Shown: one piece after another, positions 37,773 to 47,468 of the stretch
Numbering within the stretch: position 1 is the first letter of the stretch
Layout of the letters: each line of letters starts with the position of its first letter
Assembly: GCA_934169775.1 (NCBI GenBank)
Contig: CAKPOI010000001.1
Location: 45,139-109,138, forward strand
Direction: 5' to 3'
DNA length: 64,000 nt
Source: an uncultured Clostridia bacterium
GTDB taxonomy: Bacteria > Bacillota > Clostridia > TANB77 > CAG-508
The notes under the pieces: model-generated
What the model was told of the DNA's origin: nothing
What the model saw: the letters and a program-made list of their open reading frames with translations, nothing else
Database searches by the model: none
Position numbers and translations under genes: made by a program

Positions 37773-39411
37773 TTAGTAAATTTTCAATTTTTTTAATAAT
37801 CCGTAAATCCTGTTACCACTAGGTAGTTGTAAAATTTCTTCTTTTGAAAATACTTTTAAAGCTACTATTGCTAAACCATAAATTATTACTGCAACTACTA
37901 TTGCTATTATTGTAGCCATTTTTTTCGCAATTATACCAATTAATGCAGAATATGTAAAATATGAACATATTCCCATTATTGCTACAGCAATTAGTGGTTT
38001 TATTAAAATTTTTGAAATTGGTAAATTAAGTTTTATATTTTTTCTTAATGCTGTACTTGCTATTGTAAAAGCTATAACATGGCAAACAACTGATGCCCAT
38101 GCAGCTCCACATGCTCCAAATGCTGGATTTGGCACTAAAATCAAGTTTAGGACCAGTTTTGCAAGTACTCCGGCATCCAAAAGCTACTGTTGGTATCATT
38201 AGTTTTCCATATCCTTGTAATGCTCCATTTATTGTTTGATCTAATATTGTAAATATTATTGTTAATGAACTTATTTGTAATATTGTTTCACCTGCGCTTG
38301 CATTTGGAAATAATAAGTTTAGAATTGGTCCTGCAAATATAAACATTCCAACAGTACATGGTAATCCTATTAACATTGATATTAATAATGAAAATGATGT
38401 TTTTTCTGTTATTGTTTTTTTGTCTTTTCTTGCTTTTGCAGCTGATATTGCTGGTACTAATGCTGTAGAAAATGCTACATTTATTGAAAGTGGTAAACTT
38501 GTAAGCATATCAACTTTACCACCTAATATTCCATATTGTGCTAAGGCTTCATCTTCTGTCATAAATTGTTTTAGACTTCTTACTACTGTAAATGAATCTA
38601 TGTTTTTATTTAATGATGACATTATTGCAGTTAAGGCTATTGGTGTTGATACTAATAATACTTTTTTTATTATGCTTTTTACTCTTTCATATTTATAATT
38701 TACTGTTGACCTTATTTCTCTTGCTCGTTCCCTTTTTTCTGTTTGATAATACATATATAAATATCCGAATCCTGCAAATGTTGCAAGTGTTGTTGCAAGT
38801 GTTGCTCCTGCAGCCATCCATTCTGTCGAAACATGTGATATTATTGCAACTATTTCAACTATAATTATTGTTAAAACTGTTTTAAATACTTGTTCTAATG
38901 TTTGTGATCTTGCTGTAGCTTTTAATTCTTGTCTACCATTAAAATATCCTCTCATAACAGATGCTATTGCTACAAAAAATATTGCTGGTGATAATGCTAC
39001 TAATGTCATTTCTGCTTCTGGTATTTGTAACCAGTTATGTGCAATTACATGTGCTCCTAAAAATAGTAGTAAACTTCCTACTAATCCTATTACTGCAAAT
39101 GTTGCAAATGCTACTTTAAATATTCTATATGCTCCTCTATGGTCCCCTATTGCTACTTTTTCTGATACGAGTTTTGATATTGCATTTGGTACTCCTATTG
39201 ATGATATTGTTAATAGCATTGCATATATTTGATAACTACTTGATACTATTCCATTCCCTTTGTCCCCAAAGCCTTCTCTGTTTGTTAAATAAAGTGTGTA
39301 TACCATTCCTAATAATTTTATTAGTATTTGTGAGAACATTAGAGTTACTACTCCTTGTAAAAATCCTTGTTTATTTGTTCTTTTTGCTTCTCTATTTTTG
39401 GCTTTAGTCAT
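37773..39411 (-). CDS. spoVB: SpoVB/MurJ-type polysaccharide flippase, with a +1 frameshift
   Basis: Multi-pass (about 14 TM) MOP-superfamily lipid flippase. N-terminal half: GFLQGVVTLMFSQILIKLLG, SSIGVPNAISKLVSEK, VMRGYFNGRQELKATARSQ, KNIDSFTVVRSLKQF; the C-terminal part after the shift: GVLAKLVLNLILVPNPAFGA and further TM helices. Zero-frame reading passes into a non-conserved, Cys/Ser-rich tail after residue 413 and stops at 38026. Skipping one C at 38172 gives about 545 residues, the normal family length. SpoVB acts in spore cortex synthesis; a MurJ-like role in growth is the alternative. Confidence 0.85.
38169..38172 (-). other. CGGA +1 frameshift site 3 (spoVB-like)
   Basis: Minus-strand reading is gct ttt gga tgc CGG A. 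Skipping C gives GGA GTA CTT GCA and continues GVLAKLVLN, a regular TM helix. No homopolymer is involved. Confidence 0.85.
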
Positions 39412-39547
39412 TTACTCCCTCCTTTTTGTGTGATTTACTTTTACTACTATTAATTTTATGCATGTTTTTTCTTTTAATAGTATTTTTTATATTATAAATT
39501 CAAAAAATTTTTTTATCAATAGTTTTTATCAATTTTTCAAAAAAATA

Positions 39548-39576
39548 TTGACAAATGGCTATTTTTGTAATAAAAT
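39548..39576 (+). promoter_or_regulatory. rplM-rpsI promoter
   Basis: TTGACA and TAAAAT with 17-bp spacing, about 107 bp before the rplM start. Confidence 0.8.
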
Positions 39577-39596
39577 AGGTAAGCATAAAATAGTTT

Positions 39597-39662
39597 GAAA
39601 CTTAAAACCATAAGTTTCTCCCCGGTAACTTTGGCAATAAGTTCATATAAAATTTAAAATAA
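39597..39662 (+). promoter_or_regulatory. Candidate L13 leader
   Basis: The 5' untranslated region contains ttgaaacttaaaaccataag, tctccccggtaactttggca and a short stem (aactt...aagtt). Autoregulatory L13 leaders are known in Firmicutes at this position; identity here rests on position and a GC-richer patch only. Confidence 0.4.
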
Positions 39663-39682
39663 ATAGGAGGGTATTATCAATC

Positions 39683-40120
39683 ATGAATAATACAACATAT
39701 AGCGCTAAAAAAGGCGAAGTAGAAAGCAAATGGTATATTATTGATGCAGCTGAAAAACCATTAGGTAGAGTTGCTACAGAAGCTGCTAAATTATTAAGAG
39801 GAAAACACAAACCAACATTTACACCAAACATTGATACAGGTGATCATGTTATCATAATCAATTGCAAAGATGTAAAATTAACAGGAAATAAAATGGACCA
39901 AAAAATTTACAGACATCATTCAGGATATATTGGTGGAATGAAAGAAGTTCCAGCTAAAGTTATGTTAGAAAAAACTCCTGAAAAAGCTATGATGTTAGCT
40001 GTTAAAGGTATGTTACCACACAACTCTTTAGGTAGAGCTCAACTTAAAAAATTAAGAGTTTATGCTGGTAGTGAACATGAAAACCAAGCACAAAAACCAG
40101 AAGTATGGGAGGTTAAATAA
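39683..40120 (+). CDS. rplM: 50S ribosomal protein L13
   Basis: A 145-residue L13: KWYIIDAAEKPLGRVATEAA, GKHKPTFTPNIDTGDHVIII, HHSGYIGGMKEVPA, AVKGMLPHNSLGR. GGAGGG precedes the ATG. Two bases separate its stop from rpsI, the usual rplM-rpsI operon. Confidence 0.97.
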   Translation: MNNTTYSAKKGEVESKWYIIDAAEKPLGRVATEAAKLLRGKHKPTFTPNIDTGDHVIIINCKDVKLTGNKMDQKIYRHHSGYIGGMKEVPAKVMLEKTPEKAMMLAVKGMLPHNSLGRAQLKKLRVYAGSEHENQAQKPEVWEVK

Positions 40121-40122
40121 AA

Positions 40123-40524
40123 ATGGCTAAAACAGAAAATATTTTTTATTATGGTACAGGTAGAAGAAAATCTTCTGTAGCAAGAGTTAGATTAGTAGAA
40201 GGTTCTGGAAAAATCACAATAAACGGAAAAGATATTGATGAATTTTTCGGATTAGAAACTTTAAAAGTTATAGTTAGACAACCTTTAACTGTTACAAATA
40301 CAGCAGCTAAATATGATGTAATTTGTACTGTAAAAGGTGGCGGATTTACAGGTCAAGCTGGAGCTATTCGTCATGGTATTGCAAGAGCTTTAAATGAAGC
40401 TAATATTGAATACAGACCTGCTTTAAAATCAAACGGATTCTTAACAAGAGATTCTCGTATGAAAGAAAGAAAAAAATACGGTCTTAAAAAAGCTCGTAAA
40501 GCACCACAATTTAGTAAAAGATAA
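40123..40524 (+). CDS. rpsI: 30S ribosomal protein S9
   Basis: A 133-residue S9: YYGTGRRKSSVARVRLVEG, GKITINGKDIDEFFG, GGGFTGQAGAIRHGIARAL and the C-terminal basic tail ending KKARKAPQFSKR that reaches the P-site tRNA. Followed by a strong terminator. Confidence 0.97.
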   Translation: MAKTENIFYYGTGRRKSSVARVRLVEGSGKITINGKDIDEFFGLETLKVIVRQPLTVTNTAAKYDVICTVKGGGFTGQAGAIRHGIARALNEANIEYRPALKSNGFLTRDSRMKERKKYGLKKARKAPQFSKR

Positions 40525-40548
40525 TATGCTTTTCATTCAAAAGCAATC

Positions 40549-40578
40549 AACCTCAGAACATTCAATTCTGAGGTTTTT
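40549..40578 (+). terminator. rplM-rpsI terminator
   Basis: aacctcagaa/ttctgaggtt hairpin followed by T residues. Confidence 0.85.
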
Positions 40579-40610
40579 ATTTTCAATATATCTACTTTGA
40601 TATATTCCTT

Positions 40611-41747
40611 TTATCCAAAAACATCCAATTTTTCTAGAACTTTTTGCATAACCGCTTCTGGCTCTGAAATCAAAGATTTTGTATCAACATAGCAAACCAA
40701 TATTTTTTCATAATCATTATTAGAATTACTTTTCTCAAGTTTTGCATAACCTTTTACAGCTATATTATTAGGTCCTAAATTTGCTGGTAAAACAAAAGCA
40801 TTTATTATATCTTTTCTTCCAGAAACAATATTTACATATTCCCCATATCTAACTTGTTTAAATATATTGTATTGATCTGGTAAATGGCCTATTCTATAAT
40901 ATTTTGCATCTAATACATATATTTTTCCATTTTGCCCCTCAACTATTGTATCAGGCAAAAGTGGTTTTACACTATAATTAAATGGCTTGCCATCTAAATC
41001 ATAGTATTGAGCCTGTGGCAAATATTTATATTTATCTTCAATTCCAATTGTATCTATTAAATCTTGCCACACATACTCAAATCTACGGCTTTTAATTCCT
41101 GTATGATTTTCCTCTACTTCCAAGAAATTTACTTGTTTTATAAAATCTTTTAATAATTTTAATGTTTCTAGCTGTTCATCTTGATTAGTTTGTGATAAAG
41201 CTTTTTCTAATATTGATATCATTTGTTTTTTTCCATAGTTCAAATTAACATTTGGATATTTAAATGAGAAAAATATACCTACAATTTTTGATATATAACT
41301 TAAACACCATTTTTGTATTTCTTGAACTTGTCCTTCTATAAAATAGTTTGTATGTTTTCTAAATATATTTGAATATATTATTTTATTATTTAAAAATGGT
41401 TGTTTATAATTTATTGTTTTTTTCCAATTTATTTTTCCTTTACTATGTAGATCCACTACTTCTTCTTTTTCTTTATATAATCCATATTGTAGGAAATTTT
41501 GAATGATTTTTTCTGCTATTAATATTGGAAACATGTTTTGCTTTTTTTGTTTTTCTATATCTCTGTTTTCTTGTTTTGCTATTAATTTTAGTATTTTCTT
41601 TATGTCCTGATTAGATATTTCTTCTTTTGAATATCCTATTGGTAAATGTACTTCTAATACATTTTTCTTTTCTCCAATTTTGACTTCAAGTCCAACATTA
41701 TATTCAGCACTTTCATTTACAAAATATCTAACTTCTATCTCATTCAT
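40611..41747 (-). CDS. McrC-like / LlaJI-type restriction endonuclease subunit
   Basis: A 378-residue protein with a C-terminal PD-(D/E)XK nuclease site: LLPDTIVEG followed by YVLDAKYYRI (Asp and Asp-x-Lys). The N-terminal part (about 1-130) binds its AAA partner in related systems. It overlaps the end of the McrB-like gene by 8 bp, giving a two-gene restriction module. No methyltransferase is nearby, which fits a type IV (modified-DNA-dependent) enzyme better than LlaJI. Confidence 0.75.
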   Translation of the reverse strand: MNEIEVRYFVNESAEYNVGLEVKIGEKKNVLEVHLPIGYSKEEISNQDIKKILKLIAKQENRDIEKQKKQNMFPILIAEKIIQNFLQYGLYKEKEEVVDLHSKGKINWKKTINYKQPFLNNKIIYSNIFRKHTNYFIEGQVQEIQKWCLSYISKIVGIFFSFKYPNVNLNYGKKQMISILEKALSQTNQDEQLETLKLLKDFIKQVNFLEVEENHTGIKSRRFEYVWQDLIDTIGIEDKYKYLPQAQYYDLDGKPFNYSVKPLLPDTIVEGQNGKIYVLDAKYYRIGHLPDQYNIFKQVRYGEYVNIVSGRKDIINAFVLPANLGPNNIAVKGYAKLEKSNSNNDYEKILVCYVDTKSLISEPEAVMQKVLEKLDVFG

Positions 41748-43419
41748 CTATATTTTCCATCCTTATTTTTATAATTTGCTCTATTGCTTTTCCATTTGTG
41801 AAATCAATGATAATTTTTTCTAATGTGCTATATTTTTCTGTATAAAATATTGCTTCTCTATCATTTTTAAAAACATCTGTCCATAAATATCTAAAAATTT
41901 TATTTGCAAATTTTTTTCTGCTTATTGCTTTTAATTCTTCTGTTTCTTCACCTTCACTTAGGCATTCTTTGTCAATATAATATAATCCCATTCTTTTGTC
42001 TTCTGCATTAAATATTTCTTCTGATTTTAGTATTTTCTCATTAATTTTTTCTCTGATTTCATTCCAAGTAAATCCTTCTATTCCTATGATTTTTCCTTTA
42101 GAATATATGTTATTTGTTCCTTTTGTTTGTTCTTCTCCAAATATTTCATATTGCCATCTCCTTCCAAATGCTGTATCTAAATTAAATACATTTTGGTCTG
42201 ATGTGTTTATTGTTGCTATAATTGTTATGTTACTTGGTATTATTACTTTATTCTCTTTTAAATTTATTTCTTTACTTTTTAAATATTGTGATACCACATA
42301 ATTTGTTGTGGCATATACACTGTTTCCATCAATATCTCTGTCTAATAATTGGAATATATCTCCAAATATTGCTTGGGCATTTCCTCTATTCATTTCTTCT
42401 ATTATTAAATAATAGTGTTCTTGTCTATTTTTCAAAGCTTTCTCTAATATTCTTGTAAATGGACCTGCCTCAAATTGTAAGCCTGTTCCATCATCTTTTG
42501 GTAATTTTTGTCCTACAAAATCGTAATATGTGTATTCTGGATAAAAGGTTACTCTTTCAAAGTTTTCTTCTGGTACTCCATTTAATATTTTATTTTTTAT
42601 ATAGTAACTTTTTCCTGAACCTGGGATTCCATAATATATTACTGATTCTCCTCTATGTGCTTTTGCATTTTCTGCAAGTTGCTTATTTGATTCTTCTTTT
42701 GTATTTTCAATTACTATATTGTTGCTTTCAAATCCATCTGGTTTGATATTTTGGTTTAATAAATATGTTCTGTTAAATGTTGCAAATAACCTTCGTTGTG
42801 TTTTTTGTTTTATTTCAAATTTTCTCATTTGATCCGCTTCTTCTTGGTGTTCATTTAAAAATTTTTTCATTATAACTGGATATTTTTTTATTTTTTCGTT
42901 TAAATATTGTATCACATCTTCTAGTTCTTTTTCATCAACATTTTCTATTTCAAATTCGTATTCTTCTTTTCCTTGAATAAAATCTATTGTTTTATATTGT
43001 TTTTCTCCTATATTTAGCTGTGTATATAAAAAATTATCCAACATTCTTTTTAGTTCAAAATTATTTTTATCATATTTTATTCCATTTTTGGTAGGTGCTC
43101 CATCAAAAAAGTTCATTCCTTGTGATATATATAGTTTTGACTTTTCATCAAATAAATCACTTATCATTAAATAATATCCTGCAGTTCTTGCATTACTACT
43201 ATAGTGTAATTCATATATATTATTTTTTAACATTATATTTAGTTTTTGTTTTAATGTCCAATTTGATTGATTTCTTGCTGAATGTAAATTTAAATCAATT
43301 GATAAGTTGTACTTTGAGTTTATTTTGTTTATTTTTTCGATACACTTATCTTCAAATTCTTTTGTTCTTTCATATTGTTTTTTTATAAATATTAAAAATT
43401 CTTTTATTGTTTCTTCCAT
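41740..43419 (-). CDS. McrB-like AAA+ GTPase restriction subunit
   Basis: A 559-residue protein with an N-terminal DNA-recognition-like region (about 1-230) and a C-terminal McrB-type AAA+ domain: YYGIPGSGKSYYIKN (Walker A), YLIIEEMNRGNAQAIFGDIFQLLDRD (Walker B with McrB signature MNRGNA), ATINTSDQNVFNLDTAFGRRW (sensor and arginine finger). It powers DNA translocation for the McrC-like nuclease downstream. The upstream region carries an R3 repeat. Confidence 0.85.
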   Translation of the reverse strand: MEETIKEFLIFIKKQYERTKEFEDKCIEKINKINSKYNLSIDLNLHSARNQSNWTLKQKLNIMLKNNIYELHYSSNARTAGYYLMISDLFDEKSKLYISQGMNFFDGAPTKNGIKYDKNNFELKRMLDNFLYTQLNIGEKQYKTIDFIQGKEEYEFEIENVDEKELEDVIQYLNEKIKKYPVIMKKFLNEHQEEADQMRKFEIKQKTQRRLFATFNRTYLLNQNIKPDGFESNNIVIENTKEESNKQLAENAKAHRGESVIYYGIPGSGKSYYIKNKILNGVPEENFERVTFYPEYTYYDFVGQKLPKDDGTGLQFEAGPFTRILEKALKNRQEHYYLIIEEMNRGNAQAIFGDIFQLLDRDIDGNSVYATTNYVVSQYLKSKEINLKENKVIIPSNITIIATINTSDQNVFNLDTAFGRRWQYEIFGEEQTKGTNNIYSKGKIIGIEGFTWNEIREKINEKILKSEEIFNAEDKRMGLYYIDKECLSEGEETEELKAISRKKFANKIFRYLWTDVFKNDREAIFYTEKYSTLEKIIIDFTNGKAIEQIIKIRMENIDE

Positions 43420-43454
43420 TTTTCGTTTTCTCCTTTTCTAAAAAATATTTTAAT

Positions 43455-43575
43455 TATGCAAAGAATTAATTTTTGACAAGACAACTTTTATTTAAAAGGC
43501 AATAGCACATACTCTGCGTATGTAACCTAAGTTTTAAATGAAAGTTAACGTAGTCAAAATTGTAATTATTTTTCA
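43455..43575. repeat. R3 hairpin repeat upstream of mcrB-like gene
   Basis: About 120 bp: gaattaatttttgacaagac, a hairpin cacatactctgcgtatgt and an outer pair acttttatttaaaa/ttttaaatgaaagt. A homologous unit lies at about 55600-55710 upstream of the MATE-kinase gene. Confidence 0.6.
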
Positions 43576-43649
43576 AATCTGCTATTTCTTTTTTAGTTAT
43601 TATATACATATTATTTTTTTCTGTCAATTAAAAATCAAAAGTAGACAGA

Positions 43650-43775
43650 ACAAACATTGGCACTTATTAGAACATTTTAAAGTCCGCGTCTTTGTTCGTG
43701 CGCGAAATTTGCAAAGCAAATTTCTGTGCATTGTTATTATTTATATCCTAGAAAATTCGAAGAACTTTCCTAGGA
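43650..43775. repeat. R1 hairpin repeat
   Basis: Contains aacattttaaagtccgcgtc, gcgcgaaatttgcaaagcaa and a following stem (tcctagaaaattcga...tttcctagga). It lies downstream of yunB. Confidence 0.7.
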
Positions 43776-43818
43776 TATAAATAATACTAGAGTTTATTTA
43801 CTCTAGTATTTCTTAATA

Positions 43819-44557
43819 TTATTCAATTAATTTCATAGCATCACTTTTATCAATTCCCTCTAAATTGTAATAGGTATTAGGAACATGACCAACAATAACA
43901 TTTTCAAGAAGTAACACTTGATTATTAATACTTTGAGTTATTGTATTAAAAGGAGTCAAAATTTTTACTTCACATTTTATTTGTAAATACACTCTATGCA
44001 AAGTCTGATTTATTCCCTGTGCTGTAAACTCACTCCTTAAATCAGTCTCTACATTACCTATTGACGAAATAACTATTTTTATTCCGAGGTCCAATTCCTG
44101 ATAATATTCGTATACCTGTAAAACTTCCTAATGCAATTTCTATATTTTCTCTACCCCTTTTATCTATTTCCTCTTGTATTTTATTTGGAACATCTGATAT
44201 TATTTCATTTATTTTTACTATATTTGATTTTATCATTATTATGTTTCCTTCACTATCTTTTTCTATAGTAAAGAGCTCATCATAAGTGTGGTCTTTCATG
44301 ACTTCTGTTGCTTGGTCATTTGCAACAATTGTTGCAATAGATTTTGCTTTATCTGCACATAGTTCATCAAATATTGGCATTACTGCATCTAAAACTAATT
44401 TAACTGTTGAAACAGCTATTACTATTACAAAAAATATTTTTACTATTTTTTCTTTATTTTTCGGCTCAATGTTTATTTGTTTTCTATTTCCTATTTTTAT
44501 TTTTGGTATGTGTATTCGTGGCCTTGAATAAATTTTTACTTTGTTTTTATCATGCAT
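43819..44557 (-). CDS. yunB: Sporulation protein YunB, with a +1 frameshift
   Basis: Membrane-anchored sporulation protein. Part 1 has a basic N-terminus, an anchor (IVKIFFVIVIAVSTVKLVLD) and LGSFTGIRILSGIGP; part 2 continues IKIVISSIGNVETDLRSEF, AQGINQTLHRVYLQIKCEV and VLLLENVIVGHVPNTYYNLE, the family core. The zero frame stops at 44054. Skipping one C at 44086 gives about 245 residues, a normal YunB length. Its start overlaps the sipL stop by 8 bp, so both are co-translated in the mother cell. Confidence 0.85.
44083..44086 (-). other. CGGA +1 frameshift site 4 (yunB)
   Basis: Minus-strand reading is att gga cct CGG A. Skipping C gives GGA ATA AAA ATA and continues the conserved GIKIVIS. 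No homopolymer is involved. Confidence 0.85.
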
Positions 44558-46097
44558 ATCGATTTGATGGCATTCTTACAAATTTAGGAATATATAATTT
44601 TTCTCCTATTTGAATTACATCTGGATTTTCTATAGCATTTGCTTTTACAATATCATCAACAGTACTTCCAAACTCTTTTGCAATATTCCATAATGTATCT
44701 CCTTTTTTTACTATATAAATTATTATACTATAATCTTCTTCTTCTCTTTCCCCATCTTCTTCAACACTGTTTATTAAATTTGTATTATTGTTTCTATACA
44801 TATTTGTTTCTATGTTAACATTTATATTGCAGCTTATATTTCCTCCATCTTGTATTACAAAATCTTGTGATAATATTTCAATTTCGTTTCTTGTATTTAA
44901 GCTTTCCCCTCTTTCTAAATTGTCAATAACATATTCAAATGGAATTGTTGCTGTTTGTGTAGTAATTTGCATGGTTTGTGATAAAAACATAAAATTCATT
45001 TTTAGTTCCATTTCATATAATATTTTTGTATTTATTTTTGTTTCTTTTTGAATTTGTACAGATGATTCTACATCTATTAAATTCTTTCCTTCTATATCAT
45101 TTAAATTGATTTTTTCTTGTACTGTTTTTGTTTGTTTTATTACTTTTTTGTCACTTATTGTTGCAATTTTCATTCTTTCTATTTTTAGATTTATATCTGG
45201 TCTATACATGTCTTGTATTAAATTCATATCTTTTTCTTCATACACATTACAACTTACTTCATATTCTAATTCTACATAGATTGAATGTTCTTCTTGAGGC
45301 TGTGGTTTTATTATGATGTTTCTTAATTCGTAGTTTACCTCACATGTATTGTTTTCCGAAACATCTGGTATATCTATAAATCCTACTATTGCTATTTTAG
45401 GATTTATATGATTTATTCTGTTGTCTTCTGTTAGATACATTATTTTTATTTCTGCTTCTGCTTTTGTTAGTACTTTGTTGTAACTGATTTTTATGTCTTT
45501 GTTTGTTATGTTTGCAGATACTTTTAGTATTTCTGCTAGTTGATCTATTGTGTCTATTTGTACAGTATCTTTTGCATTTATTTTTGTCGTTCCTGTTCCT
45601 AATAATGAATTTACTGTTAATGATGTTTTTAAAATTTGCATTCCTTCATCATTTGTTACATCATTTACAACTTCTTTTTCGTCTTTTGAATATACTTTTG
45701 CAGATACTTCTAATGCTACTTTTATTCCTATTTTTCTGTCATTTATAACTTTTGCTTCAACACTTTTTACACTTGTTTTTAGTGTTGCTTGCATTTCTGA
45801 TGTTATCCCTTCCATTTCTATGCTTTCTGAAAAATCTAATGTTGTAGTTAATCCTCTTATTCCTTCTTCTTTTCCTTCTGGTACATACATTATATATGTT
45901 TGAATACTTCCATCAAATCTTATTTTTCCTTCTTGTATTTCTTTTTTATATATACATGCAATACCACTTGTACTAATTGTATTTAAAACATCTGGTTTGG
46001 AATCTGGAATAATTATATCTCCTTCTACAAATATAATTTCTGTTTTTTCTGATATTAATTTATTTATGCATAAATTCTCTTTAGCTATATCTACCAT
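44550..46097 (-). CDS. sipL: SPOCS/LysM spore coat morphogenesis protein SipL
   Basis: A 515-residue protein with repeated SPOCS (DUF3794) domains (about 20-145, 165-290 and 315-430; e.g. FVEGDIIIPDSKPDVLNTIS) and a C-terminal LysM motif (YIVKKGDTLWNIAKEFGSTVDDIVKANAI ... IGEKLYIP, shown in part). SipL binds SpoIVA and directs coat assembly around the clostridial forespore. Upstream of yunB in one operon. Confidence 0.9.
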   Translation of the reverse strand: MVDIAKENLCINKLISEKTEIIFVEGDIIIPDSKPDVLNTISTSGIACIYKKEIQEGKIRFDGSIQTYIMYVPEGKEEGIRGLTTTLDFSESIEMEGITSEMQATLKTSVKSVEAKVINDRKIGIKVALEVSAKVYSKDEKEVVNDVTNDEGMQILKTSLTVNSLLGTGTTKINAKDTVQIDTIDQLAEILKVSANITNKDIKISYNKVLTKAEAEIKIMYLTEDNRINHINPKIAIVGFIDIPDVSENNTCEVNYELRNIIIKPQPQEEHSIYVELEYEVSCNVYEEKDMNLIQDMYRPDINLKIERMKIATISDKKVIKQTKTVQEKINLNDIEGKNLIDVESSVQIQKETKINTKILYEMELKMNFMFLSQTMQITTQTATIPFEYVIDNLERGESLNTRNEIEILSQDFVIQDGGNISCNINVNIETNMYRNNNTNLINSVEEDGEREEEDYSIIIYIVKKGDTLWNIAKEFGSTVDDIVKANAIENPDVIQIGEKLYIPKFVRMPSNRYA

Positions 46098-46164
46098 TTT
46101 TTACATCATCCTTTCCTGAGGCAGTTATACCTCTTTGTTTTACTTTATACATTTATATGTTTTT

Positions 46165-46465
46165 GATTTTATTTTAGAACAAAAGCGGACATTAATAACA
46201 TTTGCACTTATTAGAACATTTTAAAGTCCGCGTCTTTGTTCGTGCGCGAAATTTGCAAAGCAAATTTCTGTGCATTGTTATATGTTCTATTCTAGAAAGT
46301 TCGGAGAACTTTCCTAGAATAGAACAAAAGCGGACATTAATAACTTTGGCACTTATTAGAACATTTAAAGTCCGTGTCTTTGTTCGTGCGCGAAATTTGC
46401 AAAGCAAATTTCTGTGCCTTGTTATATTTTCTATTCTAGAAAGTTCAGAGAACTTTCTTAGAATA
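46165..46465. repeat. R1 hairpin repeat, two tandem copies
   Basis: Two near-identical units of about 145 bp, each with aacaaaagcggacattaata, gcacttattagaacatttt, aagtccgcgtctttgttcgt, gaaatttgcaaagcaaattt and a stem ctattctagaaagttc/gaactttcctagaatag. A 99-codon open frame across both copies is an artefact of the repeat. Confidence 0.8.
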
Positions 46466-46512
46466 AAACTTTTATGTTTTATTTTATACAATTTGATTTA
46501 TTGACCTTTTTC

Positions 46513-46540
46513 ACATTTCGACATTTTTCTACATAGAATA
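46513..46540 (+). promoter_or_regulatory. Candidate sigma-K-type promoter of yabG
   Basis: AC (46513-46514), 17 bp, then CATAgaaTA (46532-46540), matching the sigma-K pattern expected for yabG. About 50 bp before the start. Confidence 0.5.
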
Positions 46541-46591
46541 TATTAGCCCTAATATTATTTAGGGTTGATTTAAGAAAGGATTGATTTTTTA

Positions 46592-47452
46592 ATGGAACAT
46601 ATTAAAAAGGGTTGTATTGTAGTTAGAAAATCATATAAAAAAGATATATTATTTAAAATTGTAAAAGTTACTAAAACTAAACATGGCAAGATTGCTATTT
46701 TACATGGGATTACAGAAAGGATTGAAGCAGATAGTCCTTTGGATGATTTAGAAATTTTAGATACTTGTTCTGTTAATAAATTTTTAGATGATTTTAATAA
46801 AAAAATAAATGCTAATTTACATGATAGTATTTCTTCTAGAAATTTGGATAAATTTAATATTGGCATTTTAAGTAAAAATAGAGATATTAAACAAAAAGTT
46901 ATTACTGGTAAAATTCTTCATTTAGATGGTGATAAGCAATATTCTAATAAATCTTATTACTATTATAGAAAGCTTGGTTTAAATGCTGTTGTTAAAAATA
47001 TTCCAGAATATAAGCAACCTAAAGTTGTGTATTCTTTACTTAGTGTATATAATCCGGATATTTTAGTTGTTACTGGGCATGATGGAATGATTAAAAGAAA
47101 TGTTGGTTATTATGATATTTATAATTATAGAAATTCTAAACATTTTATTGAAACTGTAAAAGAGGCTAGAAGATATGATTCTGAAAATAATAAAAATACG
47201 GTTATTTTCGCTGGAGCATGTCAAAGTTATTTTGAGGCTATTATTTCTGCAGGTGCTAATTTTGCTTCTTCTCCTGCTAGAATTTTAATTGATTTTTTGG
47301 ATCCTATTATGGTTGCTGAAAAAGTTGCTATTACTGAAACTTATAAATATATTACTATGGATGATATTGCTTCTGAAATTCGTGATGGTAAAAAAGGAAT
47401 TGATGGCATTGGTTCTAATGGAAAAATGAAAAAAAAGTTCACTATTTATTAG
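46592..47452 (+). CDS. yabG: Sporulation-specific protease YabG
   Basis: A 286-residue spore-coat-processing cysteine protease: KGCIVVRKSYKKDILFKIVK, KILHLDGDKQYSNKSYYYYR, VYNPDILVVTGHDGMIKRN (His region), VIFAGACQSYFEAIISAGANFASSP (Cys region). Length is typical. It is followed by veg as in many clostridia. Confidence 0.94.
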   Translation: MEHIKKGCIVVRKSYKKDILFKIVKVTKTKHGKIAILHGITERIEADSPLDDLEILDTCSVNKFLDDFNKKINANLHDSISSRNLDKFNIGILSKNRDIKQKVITGKILHLDGDKQYSNKSYYYYRKLGLNAVVKNIPEYKQPKVVYSLLSVYNPDILVVTGHDGMIKRNVGYYDIYNYRNSKHFIETVKEARRYDSENNKNTVIFAGACQSYFEAIISAGANFASSPARILIDFLDPIMVAEKVAITETYKYITMDDIASEIRDGKKGIDGIGSNGKMKKKFTIY

Positions 47453-47468
47453 ATTGTAATATTTTTGT

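Noticed and set aside
3448..44086. Explaining the four split genes by sequencing or assembly error
   Set aside because: Three of the four sites have no homopolymer and all four share CGGA exactly; unrelated errors would not converge. Raw reads would still be the decisive check.
46192..46491. 99-codon open frame on the minus strand
   Set aside because: It runs across two tandem R1 repeats and its protein is itself a repeat; it has no ribosome binding site.
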